Shown: in pieces, positions 52,601-64,000 of the stretch
Numbering within the stretch: the stretch's first letter is position 1
How the letters are laid out: each line of letters opens with the position of its first letter
DNA from: Candolleomyces eurysporus
Taxonomy: Eukaryota; Basidiomycota; Agaricomycetes; Agaricales; Psathyrellaceae
DNA: 64,000 nucleotides
Direction: 5' to 3'
Assembly (NCBI GenBank): GCA_027579435.1
Contig: JANBPK010000807.1
Span: forward strand, 310,001-374,000
Notes under the pieces: generated by a model
Databases searched by the model: none
Seen by the model: only the letters and a program-made list of their open reading frames with translations
What the model was told of the DNA's origin: nothing
Program-made: the position numbers and the translations under genes

Positions 52601-55600
52601 TATGTAGTCGGGGATAGTAGAGTCAAGGTCAAGGATGAAGCCGTCAACATTGGCGTCAATCCATATCTTCCTGGAAGCCGACGACGTGGAGGATCGTAGA
52701 TGTGCCTTCATTTCTGGATACACCAATTGGTTTCTGGTGTTGTGCTTCCCCGCTGTGAAATCTTCAGGTATGGTCTGGTTGAACCTGAGAAGTGGAGTTA
52801 GAGAGATCAGTCAGGATGAGGTATTGTGAGACGAACCTTGAGACAAATTGGAAGCAAAGTCGCTGTACGAGTGCCTCGCCAGTTTCTCCGCGGGTGGTGC
52901 TGAACGTAATAGAACGGATGGAGAATAGGAACGCGCGGACTGACGACGAAGAATTCTGCCGGATCAAGACATCGTAAATGAGAGGGAATGCAACGCCAAT
53001 GTTCTCGATTAAGACGTTGACAATGTAGTTGTTGAGCCAGTTGGTTGTTTCTTCCAACTGCACGTCCCCAACTTTGACATCGAAAGTCTCCAAGATCGCC
53101 CGCGTCTTTTCTTTGAATGTGGCAAGTTCATGGGATCGTCGTTCCTCACGATCAAGCATCTCTGCCTGAGGTGGAAAAGTCAGAGAGGCAAACATCAAGA
53201 ACTGTATGTTAACTTACTTGAAGATGGTCTATGAAATCTCCCACTTCACCGACGGAACTTGGCTGCATAACTGCGTGGATTTTGCTAACATGGAGATCCA
53301 GAGTTTGAACGAGAGCTTCAGTACTGTTGTCGTCGTTTCCCGTGATTTTGAAATCGATCGTAACGAAGGCAGACCGCTGCATTCGGCCGTAAGGTATGGC
53401 GCCGGAGGCTCGAGAGGCCAGTGACAGCGTGAGGCCAGTTAGGCCCAGATCCCAGGACAGGCCGTTGGCATTGTTCACACCCCCGCGAATGTCCAGGCAC
53501 TCAAGATAGAGAGTTGAAGATAGGCCTTCCAAGCCAACTCGGAATCCCTTCATTTTCACGAATGCCCCATACAGTAAACGGGTTCCTTTCTTGACTTTGG
53601 GCGACGAAGGTTGTTTCTGCCGTGTTTCCCGCATGAGATCAACAAGATCGTTGAAGTCTTGACCAAATTTCTGTTGAATGCCAAGTAAGGTATCCCAGTG
53701 CGATGGTTTGACCTTGAGTTCCACAAATTCAACGAAGGCGAGAGTGTGTATACAGGTTCCATCGTAGTGGCCCGCCATAGATATGGGTGGTAGAGCCAAG
53801 CGAACTCTGGAGCTTCGTGGTGCATTTCCCAGCCCAGGTTTTCCGGAGACATTGAGTATAATGGATGAGATTTGGAGGCCGAAGGTGTGGGAGGAGGAGG
53901 CGACGTTTGCGAGCGGTGATTTTGCATATCCAACTGTGTTGTGAACTTCCAGCGTCAGCCAGGTTCCGTGCATTACTTGCAGCACGACAGAAGACCGTCC
54001 TATCGAACCCGTGACGTGGAAGCTGATGGTTCGTGTCTGAGTGAACGACTGGGTAGACTTTGGGCTTTTGGATTTTACTTCCGAGAGCATTGATCTGATC
54101 GTCGCTTCTATGCCTGGAAGATAATCAGCCCTCCACTCCTCCGCAAATCGGTACAGACGCAATGCGCTTCTTGGGACGTCTAGACGCAGTTCATTGGCGG
54201 AGAAAACCATACGATATGTTGCCTTCGAGAGGGGAAATTCATCCTTGGATACCGCGCTGACCTTGCCTCCTTGGCATGTAATTGCTGCTAAGACGTCCTG
54301 TGGGCTTTCCTTCTCTGGGTTTGAGGGCGAGCGTGCTTGCACGTAGACCTCTTCGAAAATCAGGGCATGGTTCATAGATTCGTCTCTTGCATACTGTGTC
54401 CGGAGTATGTTGGAGGACGTTTGCCATCCGACGATTCCGAATTCGAAGATCAGATTTTCCGCAGCAGCACGCAGTCGAATCCGCCGGATTGACAAGACCA
54501 AGTTCGCAGTGAACAATTTGGGTGGCCGGATTGAAGCAGTTTCCTTTCGGGTTGCGGTTGGGGAGAGAGTAGGCTTGGAGAAATATTGCCTCCGTACGCG
54601 AAGAATGTGTTGAATGAAGGGCATTAGATGGGGATATACGACAAGGCTCGTCTCTCCGAGGCTGATACTGGAGTTCCACCTTCGAACAGATCGCGGTGTT
54701 TGATCCCGTAGTGAGGTCTGAGATACGCTGGTCGGAAGAGCGGTAGAGAACTGGATCAGCTCGAGCTTTTCTTTGCGTATCTGACAGCGTAGGTCGCGGA
54801 AGACGAGTTCGCTGGTTGCTTTTTTGAGAGGATCAAGCACAGCGAATTCAAGCTGGTCGAACTGTGCCCCAATGGCTTCAACAGGGGCATCATTCTTTTG
54901 AGGTTCCTGCCAGTCATCCTGCAGTAGTCCGGGGAGTAGTGTTGGTAGCTGGGGAAATTGGGAGGCAGTGACCGTATCTTGCTCGAGAGCGGAGAGTCTC
55001 GAGTTGAGGAGTGCGGTGAAATCTTCCAGTTGAGGTGGCCTCTCTTCCCGAGGGCTTTCTGGTTTGATGGCCTGAGCCACGCAATTTCTCAGATGGAAGA
55101 GAAATCTGAATATAGGGTCGCTCCGTAGTTGCCATGGAATTCCGCTCTGAACCAAATACGAGGGCTGGATGGTGGATAAGGTGTCGATGACGGGTTGCTG
55201 CTTCGAGGACTGAAGAATGCTCTCAATTGTGCCGTGAAGCAGCTGCTGTCTGTCTTCAGCCACTGTCTTTAGACGGCTCACCAGCTCCTGAACTGTGCCT
55301 AGGAGTGATAAACTGATCAGCGCCACGACTTCTGGACCACGGTGGCCAACTTTCACTGCCGACTTGTGGAGATGAGTGCTCAAGCTTTTGTTCGAAAGTT
55401 GAGTCGAAAGATTGCACGCAGAAGCGTCGAGGATTGTGAGAGACGGCGCAGCTGAAAGGATGGTCCGCTTGTCTATTGAGACGTCGACGTTCGTAGAGAT
55501 TTGGCCGATTGTCAGCTCGATCGACGGCACCTTGTCGAGAACGCAGCCTGTGAAGGTGAGGCGATCGACATTGGTGTCAACGATAGCAGTACTGTCGAGT

Positions 55601-58600
55601 TTGGAAGGCTTGTTGGGCTGTATTTCAGGGCTGACGGAGCGATCCTCCAGGAGTGGAATGTGGTGGAGGAGGGTACATTGGATAGACGAGAGTTCGACGT
55701 CGAACAGAAGACATGACGCTTCGTCGTCCTTAGAGAGATTAACTCCTAGATACGAGGCCATCAAAGAGTCCACTGTTATCTCCTTGTCCATGGGCTGCAT
55801 CATACCATCAGCGAACTGACCCCGGAGGAAAATCTAGCGACGTACCATTGCTCGGATGTCCTTTTCGAAGTAGCCGTACGCCAACAGAAGCAACGGTGTT
55901 GCTCTGATTCCCAGCTCCTTTTTAGTTCTAACCCGAATGATAGTAGTATCCCTTTCCCTTTTCACTTCATCGGGAACAATGATAGAACATGGTTTCTTCG
56001 ATTGATCGCTATCTGTGAATGTTCCGCGTCCCTTGAGGTTGAGCCGTGGTCTATCCTAGAAAACGTTTGATCAGTCAAAGCAAAAGCATAGAACAAAACA
56101 ACCTACCCTTAGAAGGCTGAATGAATTCCCATCGAGCGTGTAATGCCTGGTGAGAGGTGCATAGAAAGACAACAGAGCTGCATCTGAATAAGAACTTGGA
56201 GAATCTAAAATCATTGAGCATACTGAGCGAGGCAGGGGGCTAGACTCTGACTCACCAGCTAAATCAGACCAGTCACTATCCACCGAGTCGGTATCCGTCA
56301 AATCTGCATCATCAGACTCATCCCCACTGGACATTCCTTGGTCTTCGTCAACTCGAGCTGGGTATTTTGATACTCGAGAATTAGCCACCCAAGCGTCGCG
56401 GTCAGCCTCTGACATTCCCTCATCGTCTTCGGATTCCGAAAGGTTGGCGAGCACAGAAATTCGCCGATTCACTGGGGTCTCTGAGGGGACGTTTCTTTCA
56501 GGTTTGCTCGTCAATGATGTTGTCCTATGTCTTGAGCCGGGCAATAAGGGCTGCGGTACAAAAACACCATGGAGGTGCCCAGCAGCGTCTAAGTTAAGTG
56601 AAGGAGACGGTCAAAGTAAGATCAAGAGCGGAGGATCTCGCGGCAACATACCTATCGGTATCTCGCGGTTCTCCTGGAGGCCTACCACCATCGTTTTGAC
56701 GCGGTCCGTCAACTTGTCCTGCTCTTCCACAAACGCTACCTGGGCCGCATTGAGAGCTAAGAAGTCCTGTGGAGCGGAGTATATGTCGATGTACGCGTCA
56801 GATCCCAGCTCCGCCGCTTCCAGCCAGGAAGACTGCTGTCCTTGGGCTGTGACCAGAACCTTCGTCGCGAAATGAGGGATGCAGAGACTGATAACCTTGC
56901 GGTAGTGGTCGGCCGCCAGATCGTTGGTGTTGACTTTGATCCCTTCTTTTAAGGACACGACCAGAGCTGCATTTCCGGCTTTCCATGTCACGTCCACGGA
57001 TCGGACAGACACCTTATAGAAGGTGACTGTGAATGTGTGAGTATCACCACGCTACGAGATTCAACGTTTGGCTCACTATCTGGGTCCAGCGGGGGCATAA
57101 ACTCGTCAGCTGGTGCATTGACATGATCCACGAAATGTAATCGGAAAGAATTCCCTACAGCTGCTAACACCCTAGCTTCGGAAGCTGACAGTGTCCCGCT
57201 GAGGGCGCCGACATTAATCTCCCAGATACAGAGGTAGGTAGCGGTCCTCGGCAGGGGTCCAAAGAGGCGATTCGCGACGATATCGATGCCACCGATAAGG
57301 AGGGCAGGCTTCCTGCGAGGCGGTTTGACATAAGCAACTTTCTCTGGCAAGTGGTTCTCTATGTATGCCTTGACAGGATCAATATTGAGGGACATTTCTG
57401 AGAATCGGCGGTGGTTAATGGTCGTCAAGCCATAAAAAGGCTGCAGCGTACCCATGAAGAAATCATGCAGGCGGATATGGCCTTGCAATTGAGGAAAATA
57501 TTGCAACAGAGAGGCTCCAGTTTGCTCCTCTTCTTCAGCGTCCACGATCGATCTTGCGGAGGAGCTGGACGTTTGATACCCCAAGAAACCTGCAGGCAGC
57601 GCTAACATGCCCTGTTCGATATTGAGGAACATTTCGACTTGAAGCATATTATGCTGGAACCCAATTGAATTGATTTGAATAAATCGTAAATAGTGCATCA
57701 GACGAACCTTTCCTTCCCGATACTTCAGTACGATGGGATCACCAAGAGGCACTTTCCTCCTCTTCTTATCCAAGAACTCGTACAGCGTGGAGAAATGCGT
57801 AAAGGAACCAATATAGTTGTCCTTCAGCACCATGAAGTAGCGTATAGACCAACCAACGGCTTTCAGCGCGACGCTTGAGGCCTACAAAACAGATGTAAGA
57901 GAAGATCAGAACATGGTAGAAAAGAAAGACCAACCTTCAGGTCAAGTCTAAGCTGGTCAACCCAATCTTCCCTTGTTTCAGAATGATATCGGTACGAGCC
58001 CGATAGATTGAGAGTCTCGGCGTTCAATATGCTGTGACCTTGCTTTGGTGCGTGCAGCGCGTAAGAGTTCCATCGCGGAAGCGAGATATTAACCGAAAGA
58101 CCAGGTGCATCGACGACGAATGGTACAGAAGTCGCTGTGGGTCGAAATTTGTTGGAAGGGATGGTGACCTCGGTTTTCAAGCTTCTCCCTCGCGCAGTCA
58201 ACAGAGCTACAACACCGTTAAGGACTACTAGACGTGGGAGCCTAGGGTGGACTCACTATTGTCTTCACGCCGGAGCGGCTTGTCGATGATGTTGTGATCA
58301 TTCAAGTAGAGATTCATTTCATAGTGATGCATTTCAGTCTTCGCTCGGTAGATCATAGGAACGTATTTCTGCCAGTCGGTCGGTGGCCCAGATGCCCAAT
58401 CCTTTCCGAGGTCAGTCAACATGTTGATATGATCTCGAAGCAAGTATAGAATGGGTTGGCGAAGGGTGACCGCAATGGTCCAAGTACGTTCCCCGTTCCA
58501 TTGCAGTGGGGAGGGTAATTCGCACCGCACCTGTAGATTCCGTCAGGACGGTCAAACCATGGATCGAAGCAAGATGCTTACTCGGCATGACTCAGAAGCC

Positions 58601-60595
58601 ACCAGGGTGATGTCGTTCAGGCTTGAGGCCACTTTGAAAGTGTCAAGGTGAATCTCGACTGTAGCCTCGTACCCTGCAGGGCCTGTAACCATCGGCAGGA
58701 TATAGTTGATTGAAGACCGGTCGCCGACTTCCATGTTGATTGAAGCATTCTCCCTGCGCTTAGGTCTCCCGGGAATCTCAGACTTGCCGTCCCATTGCCA
58801 GTCCTGAATCGCTTATCAGCAAATGGACACCGGTACTGAACACTATTCATATACTCACCTTCGACGGCTCTCTGAACGGGATCTCCAAAGTGGTCTCGTC
58901 TCTGAGTTCGATGAACATATTGAGAGCAGTCCACACCCGTTTGTCGCCTGGTTTCAACTTGGGGGTTATGTCAAAATCCTGATACGTCGAAGGAAAGAAT
59001 ATGCGCTGCAACTCCGCTCTCTGCCTGTCTGCCCAAGGTCCATACTTGAGTGCACCACCGTTGATGATAATCTCGAAACCCCACTCCGGAGCAGTGTCTC
59101 CATTGCCAATGTCAATGACGTCGCCTCTGGAGAAAGGGTCGGTATGCGGGAAGGGCGGGACCTCTCCTACAACATCGACATAGTATGTCAGATCCAGGCT
59201 GGGCGTTTCCAAGATGTTCCTTTCTATGGCATATTCGTGCGTAGAGAAGTCAATGCCAATGGGGGTTTCTTGCTCTTCTAGCTTCTTTCTCTTCCCACCT
59301 CGTTTGCTTGAACCGACCTGGCGTTCCAGATGGTGATGCTCCTTTCTTTCGGACAAGTACTCTACCACAAGGTCAAACAACTGGACTTGCTTCCACAGAC
59401 GAACAAAACTTTTGTATGGGCCATATGAAACGGGATTCTTCGTGGGGTTGAAGCTGTTGGTACGTCAAGGTACTGTAGGATCCGAGAAAAGTGATCTTCG
59501 TACCGCTCAATTCTATCGTGCAGCAGCCCGCCAACCGTGGACATAGCATCTGCAAAGTCTTCATTATCCATGAGTCGCACCAAGGCGTTGCGGAACTTCA
59601 GGTTGAGGACCTGTTTGTAAAGGTCGAACTTGGACCGAGACTTCAGGAAAGAATTCTAAGTATTTCGAACACTGCGCGAGAACGCTTTTGGAGACTTACA
59701 CCAACAACTCCAAAGGTACCCGTGGCTGTATGAAATTCGGCCACAAGCAAGCTCGGGGTCGACGGATTTCCAAGAACAATGGCACCAGTCTTCACCTCAA
59801 TACCTAGAGGAAGGAGATTCTTGGGGTCGAGATTTGGCAGTTGCTGCCTCAGCCACCCGAACGCGTTCTGAACAGTTATAGGGATGCGTAATGACCGCTT
59901 AGCGGTTGAGGGAGGATAGGTGGAAGCAACGTCTTTAACCCAATTTCAGATACCGTAGAGAAACCAATTGATAATTAACGACGCACCTTGACGGCTTCTA
60001 GGCCTCTGTCTCTCGCTCATCCTCGACGATTCGCGCTTCAAAGGTTCCATTTGAGCCATTATGTTGTCGTATGCTGCAGTCCGATTATACATGTACCACT
60101 CAAAACCGTCCAGGGAGAGGTGAATACGGCAGGACATCCATGTTGCATCTAATTTACCTAGAAATACCAGGTTTAATTTCTACAGAGCGTAGGTTGTGGT
60201 GGGTCACTCACCATCCTCGCCCAGTGTGTTAGCATGAATGTCTTCCTCACCCGCAGGCTTGCGGATCCAATACCGCCATTGGATTTGTCCCTTCACAGCC
60301 TTGATTGTTTGGTTACTCGAATGGTAGGCAAAGTCTTTGAAGATGATGCGGCCTGCGAGCAGCGAGAAATGGATGGAGCCTGTTGGAGAAACAGAAGGTC
60401 AGGCCAAACAGCGGAGGAAGGAGACTTCGACTACGCACCAATCTCAACCCATATCCCCGAAGCTTCCTGGTTCCAATATAGTATCCGGATAAGCTGCCCA
60501 ACGATAAAAGCAATAAAACGGTTCCAGTAGAAGAAGTAGAGAATAAGGGCGATGACAATGCAGATGCATGCGACTAGTAGCCAGTGCGTAAACAT
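49619..60595 (-). CDS. CSF1: Csf1/BLTP1-type bridge-like lipid transfer protein
   Basis: Giant rod-shaped protein with a hydrophobic groove thought to move phospholipids between ER and other membranes; in yeast Csf1 supports GPI-anchor synthesis and growth in the cold. The gene spans about 11 kb with well over ten short introns and codes an estimated 3,400 residues (yeast 2,958). The start at 60595 gives the ER anchor MFTHWLLVACICIVIALILY, FFYWNRFIAFIVGQLIRILY. Chorein-like N-terminal text follows: RIIFKDFAYHS, QIQWRYWIRKP and WMSCRIHLSLDGFEWYMYNR. The middle and C-terminal parts contain many beta-rich RBG-type stretches, for example LHDFFMGTLQPFYGLTTINH and LRLDVPRSALRLYRFAEEWR. It ends EGSLPQL. 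An N at 52098 interrupts the frame: text upstream (SAHP) and downstream (SPSISTPRSL) join only if the N is removed. It diverges from the NDUFAF8-like gene. Confidence 0.92.
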
Positions 60596-60871
60596 AGTCG
60601 CCTAGTAGCGGCCGTTCGGCTCTGACGATTGCGGTCCGGATTCTCTGACAGCGTTGAGCTTGTTGCGTGTCGTTTATGTCGCTGCTGAAGGGATGCTCAT
60701 TCCTCTTCGTTCTGAGCGTGTTTGTGGTAGTCCAAGAAGGTAGTTGAAGGTTGGAGAGATGATGACAGCTCCGGCTAACAAACTCGGCGAGCGAGATCGC
60801 GTCGGCCAAACTGAAACTACGCTTAGACAGTGACCTCACGCATCCTTCCGACGAGCTCGACATTCCTGGAG

Positions 60872-61141
60872 ATGAACAACGTCGCCAACACGACTTCCAA
60901 ACCCTTGAGGCCAATCAAGCGGTTAGCATACAACTCCACAGTGACTTGCGCTGCCCAAGCTTCAGTCTATGGGAAATGCATCACCACCAACTACCTCGAC
61001 GTCCACAAGGATATGTGCGCAGAAGAGTTCTCAAAATTCAAGGCATGTCTTCGGGAAGCTGTACGTTTTCATCGCCGTTCTGTCTGTCTGTACTTCGTTG
61101 TTGACTCGAAGCTCGACTTGCTCCAGATGAAACGCCGTTGA
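60872..61141 (+). CDS. Twin CX9C protein, NDUFAF8-like complex I assembly factor
   Basis: Exons 60872-61060 and 61127-61141 encode 67 residues, close to the 74 of human NDUFAF8. The first helix pair is CAAQASVYGKC (C-x9-C) and the second CAEEFSKFKAC (C-x9-C), with FKACLREAMKRR at the end. Such proteins enter the mitochondrial intermembrane space by the Mia40 relay; human NDUFAF8 stabilises NDUFAF5 for complex I assembly. The N-terminus MNNVANTTSKPLRPIKRLAY has no long presequence, as expected. The second exon contributes only four codons and the stop. It could also be another small twin CX9C protein, but the spacing between the pairs and the positions YGKC and FxxFKxC favour NDUFAF8. It shares a roughly 276-bp promoter with CSF1. 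Confidence 0.82.
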   Translation: MNNVANTTSKPLRPIKRLAYNSTVTCAAQASVYGKCITTNYLDVHKDMCAEEFSKFKACLREAVRFHRRSVCLYFVVDSKLDLLQMKRR

Positions 61142-61274
61142 TTACACAGTCAAAACCACCTCGCAACGCTACGCACTATCGAAAAATAATGATATTACAG
61201 GCTGTCTATCGAAGCTCGCAACCAAACCAACCGCCTGTTACGGAGAACAAAGTACTAATAATTATTCCAAACGC

Positions 61275-62370
61275 CTACCCCGAGGCATCCTCCATATCAA
61301 TCGCCCCCGGAATCCTATTCTCCCGTCTCCCGCCTCCTCCTGCCGCACCTTCAGGCCTCGCACCTCCTCTCGTTCCTCTCGTAATAGAAGTAGAGACAAT
61401 AGTACCAGTGTTAGTCCGTCGTGGTAGCTCCCCGCCACCCATAACCTCCGCCGTGCTCCTCCTCGCCAACGCCGCCTGGGACCGCATCAACATCCGGAGG
61501 CTCGCAGGTATCCGTACAGACGTCGTATTCGGGAGAGGTAGACCACCACCGCCTGAGGACGAGGAGTCTGAATCGGAGCGTGTCATAATAGGTGGAGGTG
61601 GGTGTCGGAGACGGGTGATGAGAGGGTGGAATCGTATGTCGATGATATTATCGTCTGAGGGTCCATTTAGTGTTGTCGTTCCGTTTTTACTGGTTGAATA
61701 TGTAGTGCTTGCTGCGTTGCTGAAGAATCTTCGTCTTCTTGACGAGCTGGGCGTTGGTAGAGGTGAGGTGATGGGGGTTGGTAGGCCTGAGGGGAGTGGT
61801 GTAGAGGGTTCTTCGACAGGGAGCAATATGTCCTCCGCCTGCGAAGAGCTGGTCGCCACCGCTGTTTCGTATGATATTGTGAGAACGGTCCACTGCATGA
61901 ATAGAATGGCGAAATCCAGTGTAATGAGTTGTAGCCTCGACGCCGTGTGCGCTACACAACCCTCGGTTAGCAAGACTCCCACTAACATGAGCAATGGACT
62001 GTGGTGACATACCCATCCCAACGAAGTCAAGGATGATTGCCCTTCCCTCCATCGCACCATAGACGATGTGCGTGTAGAAATTGGGTATGTTGAGGACGAA
62101 GACGACGATCCAATGAAACCGCAGCGAACAGGAAAGGTCAATGTCTTTCGGCTTCGAGCATTGAAACTGGGATATGATCCTGAACACGAATCCCAATATC
62201 GATGGCGAGAGGAAGAATGATAGTGTATGGAGCTGGTATAGCAGGCTGTCGACCTAGTAGATAAATCATGGCAGCTAGACTGAGTATGGGGCAATATCGC
62301 CGATGAAGCTGCACACGATGCTCACCGCACTGACAAGATGCTTCCGTTGAGCATACTGGCGCTTGTGCAT
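61275..62370 (-). CDS. DSC E3 ubiquitin ligase complex subunit 4 homologue (DUF1746)
   Basis: Membrane subunit of the Golgi DSC ubiquitin ligase that cleaves or degrades membrane proteins, including SREBP precursors in fission yeast. The start at 62370 gives MHKRQYAQRKHLVSA; splicing adds VDSLLYQLHTLSFFLSPSIL, GFVFRIISQFQCSKPKDID, then the hydrophobic FHWIVVFVLNIPNFYTHIVY and the DUF1746 mark RAIILDFVGM. After the next intron the text AHTASRLQLITLDFAILFMQ, WTVLTISYETAVAT completes the domain. A cytosolic tail of about 180 residues is Ser/Pro-rich and ends AIDMEDASG. Three coding exons. Identification rests on the N-terminal domain; the tail is not conserved. A long antisense open frame over 61138-62007 is a shadow. 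Confidence 0.85.
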
Positions 62371-62758
62371 GTCATCTATCGAAAGTGACCNTGACGAGCT
62401 ATTTATTATCTCCGCCGTCGCCGATGTAAGCGAGGATAAAGAAAGAGGGCAGGCAGAACGAGGAGTCGGTGAAGTGAAGTGTCAGGAAGCCATGGTGGCA
62501 CTGCTCACCAAGCAATTGATTGTCGTGGGTCTTATGATCGCTCGGCGAAGCTTCAGCCTGAAAACAGTTGAAACAAGTCCCTTTAAATGCGTAGATCTAA
62601 GTGGTCCGTTCAAAACAGGAAAACCTTAAGTGGGTTGCATAAAGTACAAGGGCCAAAAAGCGCTAATGATTAATGATTGTCCGTCCGGGTATGAATGTAT
62701 TGAATAGAGCAAAGTAGATCTAAGAAGCGAAAATCATGGGTGCTATGCTGGGCGTCAT
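62371..62758. other. Intergenic, between two minus-strand genes
   Basis: About 390 bases: DSC4 promoter and 3' UTR of the next gene. One N at 62391. No gene recognised. Confidence 0.4.
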
Positions 62759-63994
62759 TCATCGTAGAAGCGATTCTGGCTGGCCTGGTGGGGTATGCTG
62801 AGGCTCCGGGAATGTTGCGACATATTGCGGGAGCGACTCCGATTCCGTATCCTCCTCCGCAGATGGTGGGCCATAGGGCGACTTGATTTCGGAACGTCTT
62901 CGCTCTTTTTCGGCCTCAGTCAAATCCGCAAGACTGACAGTGGTGGAGTCTCGCTCTGCGAGTTCAATCCGAGACTTCTCTTCTTCTGAGATATCTCGGT
63001 GTGTCCATGAGCCTCCACCATAACCTACTTCGATAGGAGGTGGTGGTCTCAAGTCGTCATCGTTGACGAGCGTTCGATCGGTGGCGAATCGCGAATGCTG
63101 ACTCGGAGCGGATCTGGGGACTTCAGCGTAAGGATCGAACTCTTCGTCTCGTTGGCCCAAAGGCAAATAGACTGATGATGTTGCCCTGGAGTCATCGTAG
63201 AAGCTGCGATTTAACGGTCGCAAGCTAAACGCGCTGTCGGTTGCTCTCTTCGACTCCCTGAGCATTCGCTTCTCGCGCTTATCGCGCTGTACATAGTTCA
63301 ACCATCTCGTTACAATGATGGCGCCGTCTAGAGAGTTCATAGATCAGTCGTCTCCTCTAGGGGAACATAGATTCTGATACGCACACAACTCCGCCAGCAA
63401 GACTATGGCTGCAATGACGATATAGACCGTAGCGGTGATGCGTAGCAACCCCCGGCAGTCATTTTGGGCCTCGTCGTCGATAATGGTCTCATCGCAGCCA
63501 ACTCTGGTAGCATTTCTTTGGAAATCTATGACTACGTATCCAAGGTATGCTGCAGCTCCAATGTTCAGGAAGAAGTGCCCATACAGGATGTAGGCATACG
63601 TTTGGATGAAGGATTGCTTTTGAACGATGGATCCGACGAATCTGAGCATGATTTTGGACTGAGATAATTCTAGGATGAATGTGTCGGCAGAGAAACATAC
63701 CCGAGGATTGAGGCGAGGAATAGTATGGTCTCGACGAGCCCTGCAACTACAAATGCAGCGCGCTCTCCCGTGGTCATACTGGCAGCCGGTGCTACGATAG
63801 ATCTGTGAGCACAGAATCCCGACCGAGTATTGAAGCAGTTTCTACTTACCAGAAACCTGGAACCACAACACAATAGAAAGCAGCCCCGCAACCAATATCC
63901 CAATCGCCGACATGGCGATGACCCCAAATCGTACTGGCAAGCAGCAACAGAAGGTCTTTCCGCCGAGTATCCATTCCCGATAACTGAAAGGCAT
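62759..63994 (-). CDS. Uncharacterised four-helix membrane protein with long acidic/Pro-rich tail
   Basis: I do not recognise a named family, though the layout is tetraspan-like. The start ATG at 63994 gives MPFSYREWILGGKTFCCCLP; the CCC just before helix 1 is a plausible palmitoylation site. Helices: RFGVIAMSAIGILVAGLLSI; AAFVVAGLVETILFLASILG; TYAYILYGHFFLNIGAAAYL; LRITATVYIVIAAIVLLAEL. The loop before helix 4 has two Cys and a potential N-glycosylation site (NATRVGCDETIIDDEAQNDC). A tail of about 190 cytosolic residues follows, rich in Asp/Glu/Ser/Pro, with HRDISEEEKSRIELAERDST and LPQYVATFPEPQHTPP. At least four exons. Similar single-copy proteins are common in mushroom genomes as hypothetical membrane proteins (from general knowledge, not searched). 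Confidence 0.75.
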
Positions 63995-64000
63995 GGTTTC

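Noticed and set aside
61138..62007. Plus-strand open frame of about 290 codons
   Set aside because: Antisense to the low-complexity tail of the DSC4 gene; Ser/Pro codons on one strand create open frames on the other. No family similarity.
1..64000. CRISPR arrays, insertion sequences, bacterial-style operons or a biosynthetic cluster
   Set aside because: Intron-rich eukaryotic genes throughout; no regularly spaced repeats, transposase, or cluster-type enzymes were seen.

Overview
This is nuclear DNA of a filamentous fungus, almost certainly a basidiomycete (mushroom-forming Agaricomycotina-like). Genes are packed on both strands and split by many 50-70 nt GT-AG introns with CTNAY-like branch sites. 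Products match fungal families throughout: the DSC Golgi E3 ligase subunit Dsc4, Csf1, Fun30, Rmt2, and two Zn2Cys6 regulators. There is no operon structure, phage, CRISPR array, rRNA or convincing tRNA. The sequence is a draft assembly: 12 isolated N characters occur, most of them beside homopolymer runs. Three of the four inside coding sequence behave as surplus bases that break a reading frame.

Layout. 1-8.6 kb: the 3' part of ELP1 (Elongator), an F-BAR/SH3 cytokinesis protein, and a lineage-restricted acidic protein. 9-19.4 kb: CWC15 (spliceosome), PUS9 (tRNA pseudouridine synthase, minus), a PRKRIP1-like splicing protein, YIP1 (minus), NSA2 (60S biogenesis), RMT2 (arginine methyltransferase) and BET5/TRAPPC1. 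19.8-23.8 kb: FUN30 chromatin remodeller (minus). 23.8-28.7 kb: the gene-poorest part, holding only a divergent mitochondrial-carrier-like gene, a possible gene remnant, a 10-nt tandem repeat and a strong hairpin. 28.7-41 kb: a Zn2Cys6 factor, U2AF1, ALG14 (minus), CDC23/APC8, a GLTSCR-domain protein and a CLC chloride/proton exchanger. 41.4-49.3 kb: SmD3, SDHAF4 (minus) and a large Zn2Cys6/Fungal_trans regulator. 49.6-60.6 kb: CSF1, an 11-kb bridge-like lipid-transfer protein gene (minus). 60.9-64 kb: an NDUFAF8-like twin CX9C protein, DSC4 (minus) and a four-helix membrane protein (minus).

How the genes relate. Most are housekeeping genes of separate pathways, and neighbours do not form a pathway. 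Four encode spliceosome components or associated factors (CWC15, PRKRIP1-like, U2AF1, SmD3), which may be chance. Several pairs are divergent with short shared promoters: PUS9/PRKRIP1 about 157 bp, YIP1/NSA2 about 163 bp, CSF1/NDUFAF8 about 276 bp and ALG14/CDC23 about 415 bp.

I did not find a clear new multi-gene system. The most interesting signals are at the RNA-processing level. NSA2 needs a 6-nt microexon to restore its universally conserved N-terminus. SMD3 has a second candidate 6-nt microexon. BET5 appears to use a GC-AG intron. The gene-poor segment carries a 15-bp-stem hairpin of unknown role.
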